Origin: Butyricicoccus_A sp963588905
Lineage (GTDB): Bacteria > Bacillota > Clostridia > Oscillospirales > Butyricicoccaceae
Direction of reading: 5' to 3'
DNA length: 59,744 nt
Assembly: GCA_963588905.1 (NCBI GenBank)
Contig: CAVAJF010000003.1
Coordinates: 1-59,744 of the forward strand
Below are positions 7,563 to 14,973 of the stretch, in pieces. The notes beneath the pieces were generated by a model, which searched no databases, was not told the origin of the DNA, and was given only the letters and a program-made list of their open reading frames with translations. Each line of letters begins with the position of its first letter. Position 1 is the first letter of the stretch. The position numbers and the translations under genes were made by a program.

Positions 7563-8099
7563 TTATATCTGATACCGTTTCTGGATAAAGGCGAGCAGAT
7601 CGGAAAATGGCAGATCACGCTTTCTGCGCAGCCACAGCCGGAAGATAGACAGGGCGCCCTGATAGCGAAATTCCACCAGATAGGGAAAATACGGATCGTC
7701 TGGATGCAAATCAAAATCCAAATTGCCCTGCACAGCGAGCTGCAATAAATTGTCGAGAAACCGCGGTGTGCTGTGCGGGCCGAGCATGGCATCCATATAA
7801 ACTTTTTCCTGTTCGTACAGCTCCATGAGCTCAGAAATAAAATTGGAATCGGACGTGTGCACGGTTTTGCGCTGGGTGGCAATGTACGTCAGCGTTTCCG
7901 TCTCAATTTCCAGCAAAATATCATCTAAGTCCAGATAATACTGATAAAATGTACTGCGGTTGTATCCGGCAATGCGGCATAATTCCGTGATGGCAATCTT
8001 GTTAATGGGTTTCTCTAAATACAATCGACAGAATGCTTCTTTGAGTGCCCGCTTGGTTTGTGCGCTGCGGGCAGAGTGCTTTTTTTGTAATTCCGACAT
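7563..8099 (-). CDS. TetR-family regulator
   Basis: A 178-aa TetR-type repressor. A helix-turn-helix lies at about 30-55 (KIAITELCRIAGYNRSTFYQ); the C-terminal part is variable, ending in a region typical of the TetR/AcrR C-terminal domain found in Firmicutes. The start at 8099 follows GGAGG; an upstream in-frame ATG at 8198 lacks such a site. It is divergent from the next gene, so it probably controls the flavodoxin operon to its right. Confidence 0.8.
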   Translation of the reverse strand: MSELQKKHSARSAQTKRALKEAFCRLYLEKPINKIAITELCRIAGYNRSTFYQYYLDLDDILLEIETETLTYIATQRKTVHTSDSNFISELMELYEQEKVYMDAMLGPHSTPRFLDNLLQLAVQGNLDFDLHPDDPYFPYLVEFRYQGALSIFRLWLRRKRDLPFSDLLAFIQKRYQI

Positions 8100-8128
8100 T
8101 TGTGACCTCCGGTGTTGTGGTAATCTCT

Positions 8129-8157
8129 TTGAAATTTCTGTAAGATAATCATACAAC
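8129..8157 (+). promoter_or_regulatory. Promoter between TetR and the flavodoxin operon
   Basis: TTGAAA (8129-8134) and TACAAC (8152-8157), 17 bp apart, lead into the rightward gene at 8188. The region is short, so TetR binding here would act on both directions. Confidence 0.45.
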
Positions 8158-8187
8158 ATGATGTCGGAAAAGAAAAGGAGTATGATG

Positions 8188-8970
8188 ATGACAGACATTA
8201 CCTGTGTATTTACATTAAATGGTCAGACTTGGAACGGCGCGCAGCTGGAGCGTTTGGAGTATGAGCGAAATTTGCATATTCTGCATCAGATGAAGCGGCA
8301 TGGCATTGCCATTTTGGACGGCGAAACTGAACTGGATGATGATGCGATTGATTATCTTTCGATGCAGGATGCATGGCGTATTTCGATTGACACGCGAAGC
8401 CAATATTCCGGCAAGGAAATCGTCGAAAAATACGGAGATTCGCTAAAAAAGGCGGATACAATGTGGAAACAGCTGGGCTTTGCGCTGGATAAGCCGATGA
8501 AGGTTTCCGAATGCATCATGCAGGTAGAGGGCATGACGATGCAGGATTATTTGGGTGTGCTCAAGGAAATGCAGATGGATGAGCGCGTCGGACTTTCTGT
8601 TCATCCGGAACATTTTATGGCAATTGTCGAAGGTGAAAAAATTACGGGTATTGAGCCTTTTGGCATGTATGGGACGCCAACGCTTGTGCATGTCGATGTG
8701 TGTCCGCCGGAAAAATTAGGCCAGCGCATCATGCAGGACAGACGGCCGGATTTTCCGGTTGCCTTGGCAGGTCTGGCAACCTTGACGGATGGCGTGACGT
8801 TGGTTAATTGCCCGGTGCATCAGCTGAAGCCGACCGAGCACGGCTTTGAGGCGGTTTTGGCTGTGTATTGGCCGGAGCACACGCCGGACGAAATTGTAGA
8901 CGGCCATTCGCTGCATCTGGCGATGGAATTTTATGAAGGCTTGCGATATATGGAGAACAAGAACAAATGA
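8188..8970 (+). CDS. Hypothetical protein coupled to a flavodoxin
   Basis: A 260-aa protein I do not recognise. It has no signal peptide, no obvious membrane segment and no metal-binding motif. The N-terminal third is charged and helical; the middle (VGLSVHPEHFMAIVEG) and the C-terminal half look alpha/beta. AAGGAG precedes three consecutive ATGs (8182, 8185, 8188), so the exact start is uncertain. The stop overlaps the flavodoxin start by ATGA, indicating coupling. A role as partner or substrate-handling protein for the flavodoxin is only a contextual guess. Confidence 0.75.
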   Translation: MTDITCVFTLNGQTWNGAQLERLEYERNLHILHQMKRHGIAILDGETELDDDAIDYLSMQDAWRISIDTRSQYSGKEIVEKYGDSLKKADTMWKQLGFALDKPMKVSECIMQVEGMTMQDYLGVLKEMQMDERVGLSVHPEHFMAIVEGEKITGIEPFGMYGTPTLVHVDVCPPEKLGQRIMQDRRPDFPVALAGLATLTDGVTLVNCPVHQLKPTEHGFEAVLAVYWPEHTPDEIVDGHSLHLAMEFYEGLRYMENKNK

Positions 8971-9462
8971 AAGCGCTGATTTTATATTATTCCCGTTCCG
9001 GCAATACAGAAAAGCTCGCCAAGCAAATCCAACAGGACTTGTCCTGTGACCTGCTGAAAATTGTTCCGGAGGAGGCCTATGGAAACTATGTTGCCTCTTG
9101 TCTGCGCGTCATGAAGGAACGAAAACAGAACATGACGCCTGCTTTTGTGACGAAAATTCCAGATTTAACCGCATATGATGTCATTTTTCTGGGGGTATCC
9201 AATCTGGGCGCAGGATGTGCCGATGTTTGTATCGGAATTTGTCCGGCAATGCGACATCAGAGGAAAAACGATTATTCCGTTTGCCACATACGGCATGTCC
9301 GGCATCAACTGGACACGCAAGACGCTGGATAACATTTGCCAGGGAGCCACGATAGCCTTCCCGTATGATTCCGGTCTGCTCAAAAAAGGTGACTATGTGG
9401 CATGGATGCAGTCGGTAAAACAATGGATGGAAAGCCATCATCAGAAAAGTGAAACGTGTTGA
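8967..9462 (+). pseudogene. Flavodoxin-like gene with a frameshift
   Basis: The protein opens with MKALILYYSRSGNTEKLA, the FMN-phosphate loop of flavodoxins. At the run of five G residues at 9191-9195 the frame changes: the first frame gives FLGVSNLG, whereas the +2 frame continues as FLGYPIWAQDVP, the normal second FMN loop, and runs to 9462. One G too many therefore splits a gene of about 164 codons. This is a recent inactivating indel, a sequencing error, or much less likely a programmed slip. It follows the hypothetical gene in one operon and lies just left of the IS element. Confidence 0.8.
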
Positions 9463-9553
9463 TGCAAGCGAAAAGCGCAGAGGTGACAATGATATGCTCC
9501 CTCTATGAAAGACAGTGAAAAAACAAACTGTCAATCATGGAGGGAGCATTATT

Positions 9554-10249
9554 ATGCTACAGAAAGAAAAACTCAGTCCGGAAACGAAAGTAAAAATAGT
9601 TAAGAGATATCTATCGGGAGAGGTAAGCATAAATGGAGCAGCTACAGAAGCTGGTGTAGACTGGGGAAGTATACGACGGTGGGTCGTGCAGTACGAAGCA
9701 GAAGGGACAGCGGCATTTCTGCCGAGCAGGAGAAATCATGCGTATAGCCCAGACCTAAAGCAGCAAGCGGTACAAGAGTATCTGTCTGGAAAGGGCAGCC
9801 TAGCAGAGATCAGCAAAAAATATGAGCTGCGGAGTAAAACTCAACTCCGAAATTGGTTGAAGGTGTATAATACTCGTGGAGACTTTAACTCCAGAAAGAG
9901 TTCAGGAGGAAGCTACATGAAGCAGGGACGGGACACCACGCAGGAAGAGCGTGTTCAGATCGTCAAGGACTGTCTGGCCAATGGGAAAAACTACGGCGAG
10001 ATGGCCTTGAAGTACAAGGTAAGTTATCAGCAGGTACGCACATGGACGCTGCGGTTCGAGAAAATGGGTGAAGCTGGTCTGGAGGATCGACGCGGGAAGC
10101 GTAAGAAAGATCAGGCTCCCCGAACCGAACTGGAGAAAGCGCAGATTGAAATCGAACAACTCAAGCACAAGCTGTATTTGGTTGAAATGGAGCGTGACTT
10201 GCTAAAAAAATTGGACGAGATCGAGAGGAGAGATGCCTTTCAGAAGTAA
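9554..10249 (+). CDS. IS3-family transposase OrfA
   Basis: A 231-aa DNA-binding subunit with three helix-turn-helix segments (about 1-60, 65-110 and 130-190) and a C-terminal leucine-rich helix (LEKAQIEIEQLKHKLY) that would dimerise. The ATG at 9554 follows GGAGGG; an alternative start at 9515 lies before that site. The gene's last codons overlap orfB through the A7 run at 10204-10210. Confidence 0.85.
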   Translation: MLQKEKLSPETKVKIVKRYLSGEVSINGAATEAGVDWGSIRRWVVQYEAEGTAAFLPSRRNHAYSPDLKQQAVQEYLSGKGSLAEISKKYELRSKTQLRNWLKVYNTRGDFNSRKSSGGSYMKQGRDTTQEERVQIVKDCLANGKNYGEMALKYKVSYQQVRTWTLRFEKMGEAGLEDRRGKRKKDQAPRTELEKAQIEIEQLKHKLYLVEMERDLLKKLDEIERRDAFQK

Positions 10250-11136
10250 GACAGCGCCATATCTATGTGGTCATCCGTGAAGCACACGCTGAAAAGGACT
10301 ATCCGATTGAGTTGGCCTGTAAAATGCTTCATGTGGCACGTTCGGCCTATCACAAATGGGTTTCCGGCAAATTGAGTCAGCGGTATGCAGAAAACGAGTG
10401 CCTTGCGGATAAACTCGAAAAGATTCACGCAGACAACCCAGATAAGGGATACCGAAGGCTGAATGACGATTTGCGTCATGACTATGGGATCTATGTCAAT
10501 GACAAAAGGGTGCTTCGTATCTGTCGGGCCAGAGATATCCGTTCTACCGTGAAATATAACAACCGTGGCTGTACCAGACAGGCGAAGAACCCACAGTATC
10601 TTGCTGAGAACCTTTTGAACAGATAGTTTTATGCAGAGAAGCCAAACGAGAAGTGGCTTACCGATGTGACCGAATTCAAGTGGTACGAGGGACCCAAGGT
10701 TCACAAACTTTATCTGAGCGCCATTCTGGATCTCTGTGACCGGCGTATCGTGTCCTATGTGATCAGTGAACGCAATGACAATCCACTGGTTTTCAAAACC
10801 TTTGACAAGGCAGTGGAATTCAATCCAGATGCACATCCTCTATTCCACAGCGACAGAGGATTTCAATATACCAACCGGATATTTCACCACAAACTCGAGC
10901 AGGCAGGAATGACGCAGAGTATGTCCCGTGTGGCACATTGCATTGATAACGGCCCAATGGAAGGGTTCTGGGGTATTCTAAAGCGAGAACGTTATTATGG
11001 CAGACGGTTTACCAGCAAGCATGATCTCGTTCAGATGATCCAACAGTATATTTACTACTATAACACAAGACGTGTTCAACGTAATCTTGGTGTCTTGACA
11101 CCGATGGAAAAACATGCGCTCTGCCTTGCTGCATAA
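10204..11136 (+). pseudogene. IS3-family transposase OrfB with internal stop
   Basis: Integrase-type transposase part. After a -1 slip at A7 the frame enters with KKIGRDREER and continues RQRHIYVVIREAHAEKDYPIE. The DDE residues are recognisable in WLTDVTEF, HSDRGFQYT and DNGPMEGFWGILKRE. A TAG at 10624-10626 interrupts the frame between NR and FYAEKPNEKW, before the first catalytic Asp, so the catalytic domain is cut off. Both sides remain in the same frame, so a single base change explains the break. Confidence 0.85.
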
Positions 11137-11140
11137 AAAA

Positions 11141-11168
11141 CGGTCAGCAACCATAGGCTGCTGACCGG
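11141..11168 (+). terminator. Hairpin at the 3' end of the IS
   Basis: CGGTCAGCA at 11141-11149 pairs with 11159-11167 around a short loop, right after the orfB stop. It has an A-run on its left, so it would end leftward transcription better than rightward. Confidence 0.6.
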
Positions 11169-11241
11169 GAAAACTTTATATTTTTTCACTGTCCTCTTGA
11201 CGGGTAGCGGTTCACAACCTCTGCGCTTTTTGTGTTCTATC

Positions 11242-11270
11242 TTGATCTTGCGTCTACAGTGTGTTACTAT
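11242..11270 (+). promoter_or_regulatory. Promoter for the small toxin-like peptide
   Basis: TTGATC (11242-11247) and TACTAT (11265-11270) are separated by 17 bp. Transcription would start near 11277, giving an 87-nt leader with strong internal pairing (CCTCTGACAGAGG). Confidence 0.55.
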
Positions 11271-11363
11271 GATTTAGGCACTGCCGTGCGCGGTAGGCGG
11301 TTTGACCCTCTGACAGAGGGTAACTTCTTTTGCCCTCTGATCTGATGAGAGGAGGGCTGACAT

Positions 11364-11453
11364 ATGGTAACTCATGCAGAATTGTATCAGTATACATTGG
11401 TCATTGTCGCTATTATCAGTCTTATCGTTTCGATATACAAGAATAGCAAATAA
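11364..11453 (+). CDS. Small hydrophobic toxin-like peptide
   Basis: A 29-aa peptide starting MVTHAELYQY, with one membrane-spanning stretch (TLVIVAIISLIVSIY) and a basic tail (KNSK). This is the shape of holin-like/Fst-type toxins of type I toxin-antitoxin loci, which damage the membrane when overproduced. GGAGGG lies 10 bp upstream. The RNA layout around it supports the call: a convergent antisense promoter, a shared terminator, and complementary 5' segments (11278-11310 against 11506-11536). It is too short for ordinary gene finders. Confidence 0.7.
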   Translation: MVTHAELYQYTLVIVAIISLIVSIYKNSK

Positions 11454-11454
11454 A

Positions 11455-11496
11455 AAAGAAGTAACCGCCGGTTCCCCAACTTGCGGTTACTTCTTT
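11455..11496. terminator. Bidirectional terminator shared by toxin and antitoxin RNAs
   Basis: A perfect 14-bp stem (11455-11468 with 11483-11496) starts two bases after the toxin stop. Runs of A on the left and TTT on the right let it end transcripts from both sides, as in the Fst/par locus. Confidence 0.8.
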
Positions 11497-11542
11497 AATC
11501 TAAGCTGAGGGATGAACCGCCTACCGGCAGTGCCCTTTTTCT
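11455..11542 (-). ncRNA. Antisense antitoxin RNA (RNAII-like)
   Basis: Transcribed leftward from the consensus promoter at 11549-11577 to the shared hairpin, giving an RNA of about 88 nt. Its 5' part (GGGCACTGCCGGTAGGCGG on the minus strand) resembles the 5' part of the toxin mRNA itself. The two RNAs can therefore pair at the shared stem, and their related ends form direct-repeat contacts, as known for par-type systems. Confidence 0.65.
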
Positions 11543-11548
11543 ACTTCA

Positions 11549-11577
11549 ATTATAACTGTATGGGATGGAATTGTCAA
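11549..11577 (-). promoter_or_regulatory. Consensus promoter of the antisense RNA, copy 1
   Basis: On the minus strand, TTGACA (11572-11577), a 17-bp spacer and TATAAT (11549-11554). It is part of a 52-bp block (11531-11582) repeated almost exactly at 12764-12816. Confidence 0.8.
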
Positions 11578-11625
11578 TTCTCTTACAGGGAAAAATCGTT
11601 AAGAAAACCATGATAGAAACGTGTG

Positions 11626-12648
11626 ATGAATGCAATGGAACTTATTTCAAGTATCATACCAACAATCGCATTAGCTATGCTATATAGAATGACTTTGGGA
11701 GCAATCTTTGAAACCAACGTTGGAAGAAACAAAAAGGAAGATATTGAATCACTTTTAACTGTTTATCAGCGGTTATCTGCTTTATATATAAAGCAGTATG
11801 TAAAGAAATATCGCATTCGATACCATATTTTCATGGGTATTTATTACAGTGGTTTTGTGATGCTTTTATCTATCTTCCTTTCCGTGTTTTTTCCTGTGTT
11901 GAGAACATATTTTTGGATCAATGCTTCGGGAGAATCGAGTGTTCTCAGTATCTATTGGACAGCAGTTTGTTTTATGGTATGGACGATACCTATGCATATC
12001 CTGCCTAAAAAAGATTGGTATTATAAAGAAGTAAAACGTGTGTATACATTTGACGAAACGGTGGAACGATTGCAAGCAGCACAACAGGTTTGGAATACCA
12101 TACCGCCAGAAGGACATCAAGCATTTCGTAAAAAAATCTTAAGTGAATTGCAAAAACGTGCGATTGACATGCAGTCTGCCCTTATGGATGAACGACTAAA
12201 AATTGCCGGATTATCAGAAGAGGATCGGGAAAGTTCTGTTCAATACGCATGGAATTGTTTATGTACCGTAGAAGACATATCATCAAAGGCAGGTATGCCA
12301 AAAGTGATGCGAAAAGAAAGTCCTGTTATTATGATACATGAGGATTTGGAATATCAATTCGATCATGCATATCATAGCTTTCAGAAAGCACAGACAGAGA
12401 TAGAACAATCACATTATCTTGAATCTATGATTAGTGTTATCGCACATTTTGCTTATCGTATGAAACGGATTCATAAGAATAATGTTTTGGTTCATCGAGA
12501 CGATTCTTCTGCCATCATTGAGCAATATCAAATCTTTCAAAACATGCTGAATCGCGCTGGAGACTGCCCGCAAAGAGAACGAGAGCAGGATTTATTTGAT
12601 TCCATTCAGGACATCTATCATTTTGCAGTCAAACAAGATGTATTGTAA
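11626..12648 (+). CDS. Hypothetical membrane protein
   Basis: A 340-aa protein of unknown function. There are three likely membrane segments: about 2-20, 68-92 and 108-127. The C-terminal two thirds are soluble, charged and helical (VERLQAAQQVWNTIPP, MQSALMDERLKIAGL) and probably cytoplasmic. No catalytic motif was recognised. A GTG at 11623 is an alternative start. It is AT-rich and sits between the two copies of the antisense-RNA promoter block, so it appears to be cargo placed beside a duplicated toxin-antitoxin control region. Confidence 0.7.
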   Translation: MNAMELISSIIPTIALAMLYRMTLGAIFETNVGRNKKEDIESLLTVYQRLSALYIKQYVKKYRIRYHIFMGIYYSGFVMLLSIFLSVFFPVLRTYFWINASGESSVLSIYWTAVCFMVWTIPMHILPKKDWYYKEVKRVYTFDETVERLQAAQQVWNTIPPEGHQAFRKKILSELQKRAIDMQSALMDERLKIAGLSEEDRESSVQYAWNCLCTVEDISSKAGMPKVMRKESPVIMIHEDLEYQFDHAYHSFQKAQTEIEQSHYLESMISVIAHFAYRMKRIHKNNVLVHRDDSSAIIEQYQIFQNMLNRAGDCPQREREQDLFDSIQDIYHFAVKQDVL

Positions 12649-12683
12649 TCCAACGATGCGAAGGAGCCTCTTTTTTAGGCAAA

Positions 12684-12776
12684 AAAATAACCGCCCAAGC
12701 GACCAAACTTAGCGGTTATTTTCTCAAATAACTTAGGATAAGAAGGCGCGCCGTCTATCGGTGTGCCCCTTTTTCT
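12684..12776 (-). ncRNA. Orphan copy of the antitoxin-type RNA
   Basis: A second leftward transcript unit: promoter at 12783-12811, about 90 nt of RNA and a terminator whose stem is 12684-12694 with 12712-12722. The promoter block is nearly identical to copy 1, but the RNA body has diverged and no small toxin reading frame faces it. It is either a leftover of a duplicated locus or an RNA that cross-regulates. Confidence 0.6.
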
Positions 12777-12782
12777 ACTTCA

Positions 12783-12811
12783 ATTATAACGGTATGAGAT
12801 GGAATTGTCAA
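12783..12811 (-). promoter_or_regulatory. Consensus promoter of the antisense RNA, copy 2
   Basis: TTGACA (12806-12811) and TATAAT (12783-12788) with 17 bp between them on the minus strand. It lies in the repeated block 12764-12816, matching 11531-11582 at all but a few positions. Confidence 0.75.
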
Positions 12812-12854
12812 TTCTCATATCACGGATTCCTCGTGTTGATGAGAAAATCTCGGC

Positions 12855-13511
12855 ATGGACAGTACAAAAACAACGACAACGAGAGCTATGTTAAAAAGAA
12901 TCGCATTTATTTTGCTGATAACGCTTCAGTTTTACTTCAGCAGCTATTGTTCCAATAAGCAAAAAGAAAATAGAGAGTCAGCAGGAAAGCCCATTTTTCA
13001 TCAGATAAAATATTTTAGATTTTTATATATTTTCAAATATAAGGACAATGTTTTAAAACAGGAATGGGCGATGCAGTTTGCTGCGATAGTATTATGGATT
13101 ATCTTTATTTTCTCGTATTCTCTGTACATGATGTTCGGATTAAAAATAGTTTTTGCTATGGATGTTCTCACATGTATTGATTTGGGAGTGACAGCTGGAT
13201 ATATCGCAGTCTTGGTGTGCAGATATAACTACCATTTATATTTTACGAATAATACCAATCATGAACATGATTGGATATGTGAAATGAAAGAAAACTTTGG
13301 AATGCATCCGAGGCGAAAAGGAAAAGTCATTGCATTTCATGAAAAGCGGCAAGACAAATATGGAAAACAGTATCGGCTTGGAGATGTGCAGTGCTCAAGA
13401 AAGCTGACAATTTATCATGTGCGAATCTACGATGATGAATTGCTGGTAGGAGATATAACGAAAGTTTTCCGAGATGATTTAGAGGGGAATATTCAGTGGG
13501 TGGTCTTTTAA
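12855..13511 (+). CDS. Hypothetical membrane protein
   Basis: Up to 218 aa, with no family recognised. Likely membrane segments are at about 12-31, 75-100 and 104-124; the last 90 residues are soluble and rich in charged and aromatic residues (HPRRKGKVIAFHEKRQD, CSRKLTIYHVRIYDDEL). The start is uncertain: 12855 and 12888 both lack a strong ribosome binding site. It directly follows the second antisense-RNA block, mirroring the membrane protein gene after the first block. Confidence 0.6.
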   Translation: MDSTKTTTTRAMLKRIAFILLITLQFYFSSYCSNKQKENRESAGKPIFHQIKYFRFLYIFKYKDNVLKQEWAMQFAAIVLWIIFIFSYSLYMMFGLKIVFAMDVLTCIDLGVTAGYIAVLVCRYNYHLYFTNNTNHEHDWICEMKENFGMHPRRKGKVIAFHEKRQDKYGKQYRLGDVQCSRKLTIYHVRIYDDELLVGDITKVFRDDLEGNIQWVVF

Positions 13512-13548
13512 AAATTAAAAGTAGAAAATTTTGATGGGAGGTTCACCT

Positions 13549-13845
13549 ATGCTTTACAATACCGGGATCAAACCGCAGGTGCAAGACGAGATTTGTCACC
13601 TGGCTGAAAAATATCATCTGGACCGAGTGATTCTGTTTGGTTCTCGTGCACGGGGAGATTATTGGAGAGCCAGCGATATTGATCTGGCGGTTTCCGGCGG
13701 TGACATTCTGCATTTTTCTCTGGATTTAGAAGAGGAAACGTCTACATTATTGACTTACGATGTTGTCAATTTGGATGAAAAAGTATCTTCAGAACTGCTG
13801 GCGAGCATTCAAAAGGAAGGGGTAATTTTGTATGAAAAAATTTGA
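13549..13845 (+). CDS. mntA: MNT-type nucleotidyltransferase (MntA antitoxin)
   Basis: A 98-aa minimal nucleotidyltransferase. The core motif GSRARGDYWRASDIDLAV fits GSX10DXD, with a third acidic residue in TYDVVNLDE. In the known MntA/HepT module this protein inactivates the HEPN partner by AMPylating a tyrosine. The ATG at 13549 follows GGGAGG; a TTG at 13531 precedes it. It overlaps the HEPN gene by 14 nt, as is usual for this pair. Confidence 0.88.
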   Translation: MLYNTGIKPQVQDEICHLAEKYHLDRVILFGSRARGDYWRASDIDLAVSGGDILHFSLDLEEETSTLLTYDVVNLDEKVSSELLASIQKEGVILYEKI

Positions 13846-14236
13846 AAATTACTGCTCAAATCTCGATGTCCTATCCCGTGCAGGACAACAGGATTTGACA
13901 AATGAATTTATTATCGGTGGAATTATTGATAAATTTCATATTCAGTTTGAGCTTGGCTGGAAGGTGCTCAAAGAGCTTCTGAAATACGAAGGCCGGCAGG
14001 AAGGCAATACCGGTTCACCCAGAGAGATTTTAAAAGCGGCTTATTCTATTTATGGATTTTTGGATGAAGAAATTTGGCTTTCTATGCTAAAGGATCGCAA
14101 TAGCATGACGCATATCTATGATGGGGCAGAGGCACAAAGGCTGGTGCATACAATTTTGAATCAGTATATCCCGGAGTTCATCCGATTGCGTGACAACCTC
14201 CAAGAGCAATATCCTTCTTCGTTGAACATCCTTTAA
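13832..14236 (+). CDS. hepT: HEPN toxin (HepT-like)
   Basis: A 134-aa all-helical HEPN protein. RNSMTHIY matches the RX4HXY signature exactly: Arg and His form the RNase site, and Tyr is the residue AMPylated by MntA. AAGGAAGGGG lies upstream of the ATG, inside the mntA gene. Together the two form a toxin-antitoxin pair that could stabilise the replicon or act in defence. Confidence 0.88.
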   Translation: MKKFENYCSNLDVLSRAGQQDLTNEFIIGGIIDKFHIQFELGWKVLKELLKYEGRQEGNTGSPREILKAAYSIYGFLDEEIWLSMLKDRNSMTHIYDGAEAQRLVHTILNQYIPEFIRLRDNLQEQYPSSLNIL

Positions 14237-14269
14237 CGAAAAAACAATATCACAAGGAACATCTACCCG

Positions 14270-14304
14270 CCGAATGAGTATTCTTTCTCATTCGGTATTT
14301 TTTT
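14270..14304 (+). terminator. Intrinsic terminator after hepT
   Basis: A stem of nine pairs (CCGAATGAG at 14270-14278 with 14287-14295) is followed by TATTTTTTT. Confidence 0.85.
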
Positions 14305-14344
14305 GCAGATAAAACATGCTCTGTGCATACCATCATAGTTCCCC

Positions 14345-14400
14345 TTGACAAGCCCATCTATTGAGAATAAAATAAATACAGTTATCAATAAACATATTTA
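14345..14400 (+). promoter_or_regulatory. Promoter and operator of the TetR-MATE operon
   Basis: TTGACA (14345-14350) and TAAAAT (14368-14373) are 17 bp apart. AAATAAATA overlapping the -10 is inverted as TATTTATTT about 16 bp further on, a likely binding site for the TetR protein encoded first in the operon. Confidence 0.65.
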
Positions 14401-14420
14401 TTTTATGAGGAGGTACACGG

Positions 14421-14972
14421 ATGCCTGCGAAGAAGAAAATCACGAAAGACAAGATCTTAGCGACCGCCTTGACCCTGTTGCAAGAGCAGGGCTATGAGGC
14501 GATCACCATCAAAACGCTGGCGAAGGAATTGGGATGCTCGACGCAGCCGATTTATCTGTCTTTTTCCGGCATGGACGAACTGCGCGGGGAGTTGGTTCCG
14601 CTGGCGGTCAAGCAGTTTGAAACCTTTATGCGCGCCAACAGTGAGGACGGAAAAATCCGCCTGTACGGTATGGCATACATTCAGTTTGCCAAACAGGAAC
14701 CGAAGCTGTTTCAGTTTGTGTTTATGCGCGCCAATGCGTTTTCGGAAATCAAAAAAATTCTGGTTCCAATCACGCAAAATACCATGCAGGAATTGGCAGA
14801 ACAGTATTCCCTCACGATGGAAGAGGCGGATTATCTGCATGACCAGCTTTGGATGCACGCGCACGGCATCGCGTCCATGATTGCGACAGATTTTTGCGAT
14901 TGGGATATGAATAAGGTCGAGCACATGCTCGCGGCGTGCCAAAACGCCTTTTTGGGGAAGTACGAGGCGTGA
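14421..14972 (+). CDS. TetR-family regulator
   Basis: A 183-aa repressor with an N-terminal helix-turn-helix (about 25-50, ITIKTLAKELGCSTQPIY) and a TetR_C-type ligand domain containing HDQLWMHAHGIASMIAT. GAGGAGG lies 10 bp upstream of the ATG. It is one base upstream of a MATE exporter gene, so it most likely senses an exported compound and represses its own operon. Confidence 0.85.
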   Translation: MPAKKKITKDKILATALTLLQEQGYEAITIKTLAKELGCSTQPIYLSFSGMDELRGELVPLAVKQFETFMRANSEDGKIRLYGMAYIQFAKQEPKLFQFVFMRANAFSEIKKILVPITQNTMQELAEQYSLTMEEADYLHDQLWMHAHGIASMIATDFCDWDMNKVEHMLAACQNAFLGKYEA

Positions 14973-14973
14973 C

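Larger units (their letters stand above)
9511..11193 (+). mobile_element. IS3-family insertion sequence, damaged
   Basis: About 1.68 kb carrying orfA and a DDE transposase orfB in the usual IS3 arrangement. The 13-bp perfect terminal inverted repeat GACAGTGAAAAAA occurs at 9511-9523 and inverted at 11181-11193. A7 at 10204-10210 is a typical slip site for the -1 frameshift that makes OrfAB. No clear target duplication could be identified, so the exact ends are uncertain. The in-frame TAG in orfB means this copy is probably inactive. Confidence 0.8.
9471..11230. repeat. 14-bp inverted repeat surrounding the IS element
   Basis: AAAAGCGCAGAGGT at 9471-9484 is exactly inverted at 11217-11230, followed by one more T. 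The two arms lie outside the 13-bp inverted repeats of the IS. They look like the two halves of a terminator for the flavodoxin operon that was split by the insertion, or alternatively the true outer ends of a longer element. Confidence 0.55.

Noticed and set aside
12761..12958. Small rightward frame before the membrane protein
   Set aside because: It overlaps the antisense RNA promoter block and shows no plausible protein features.
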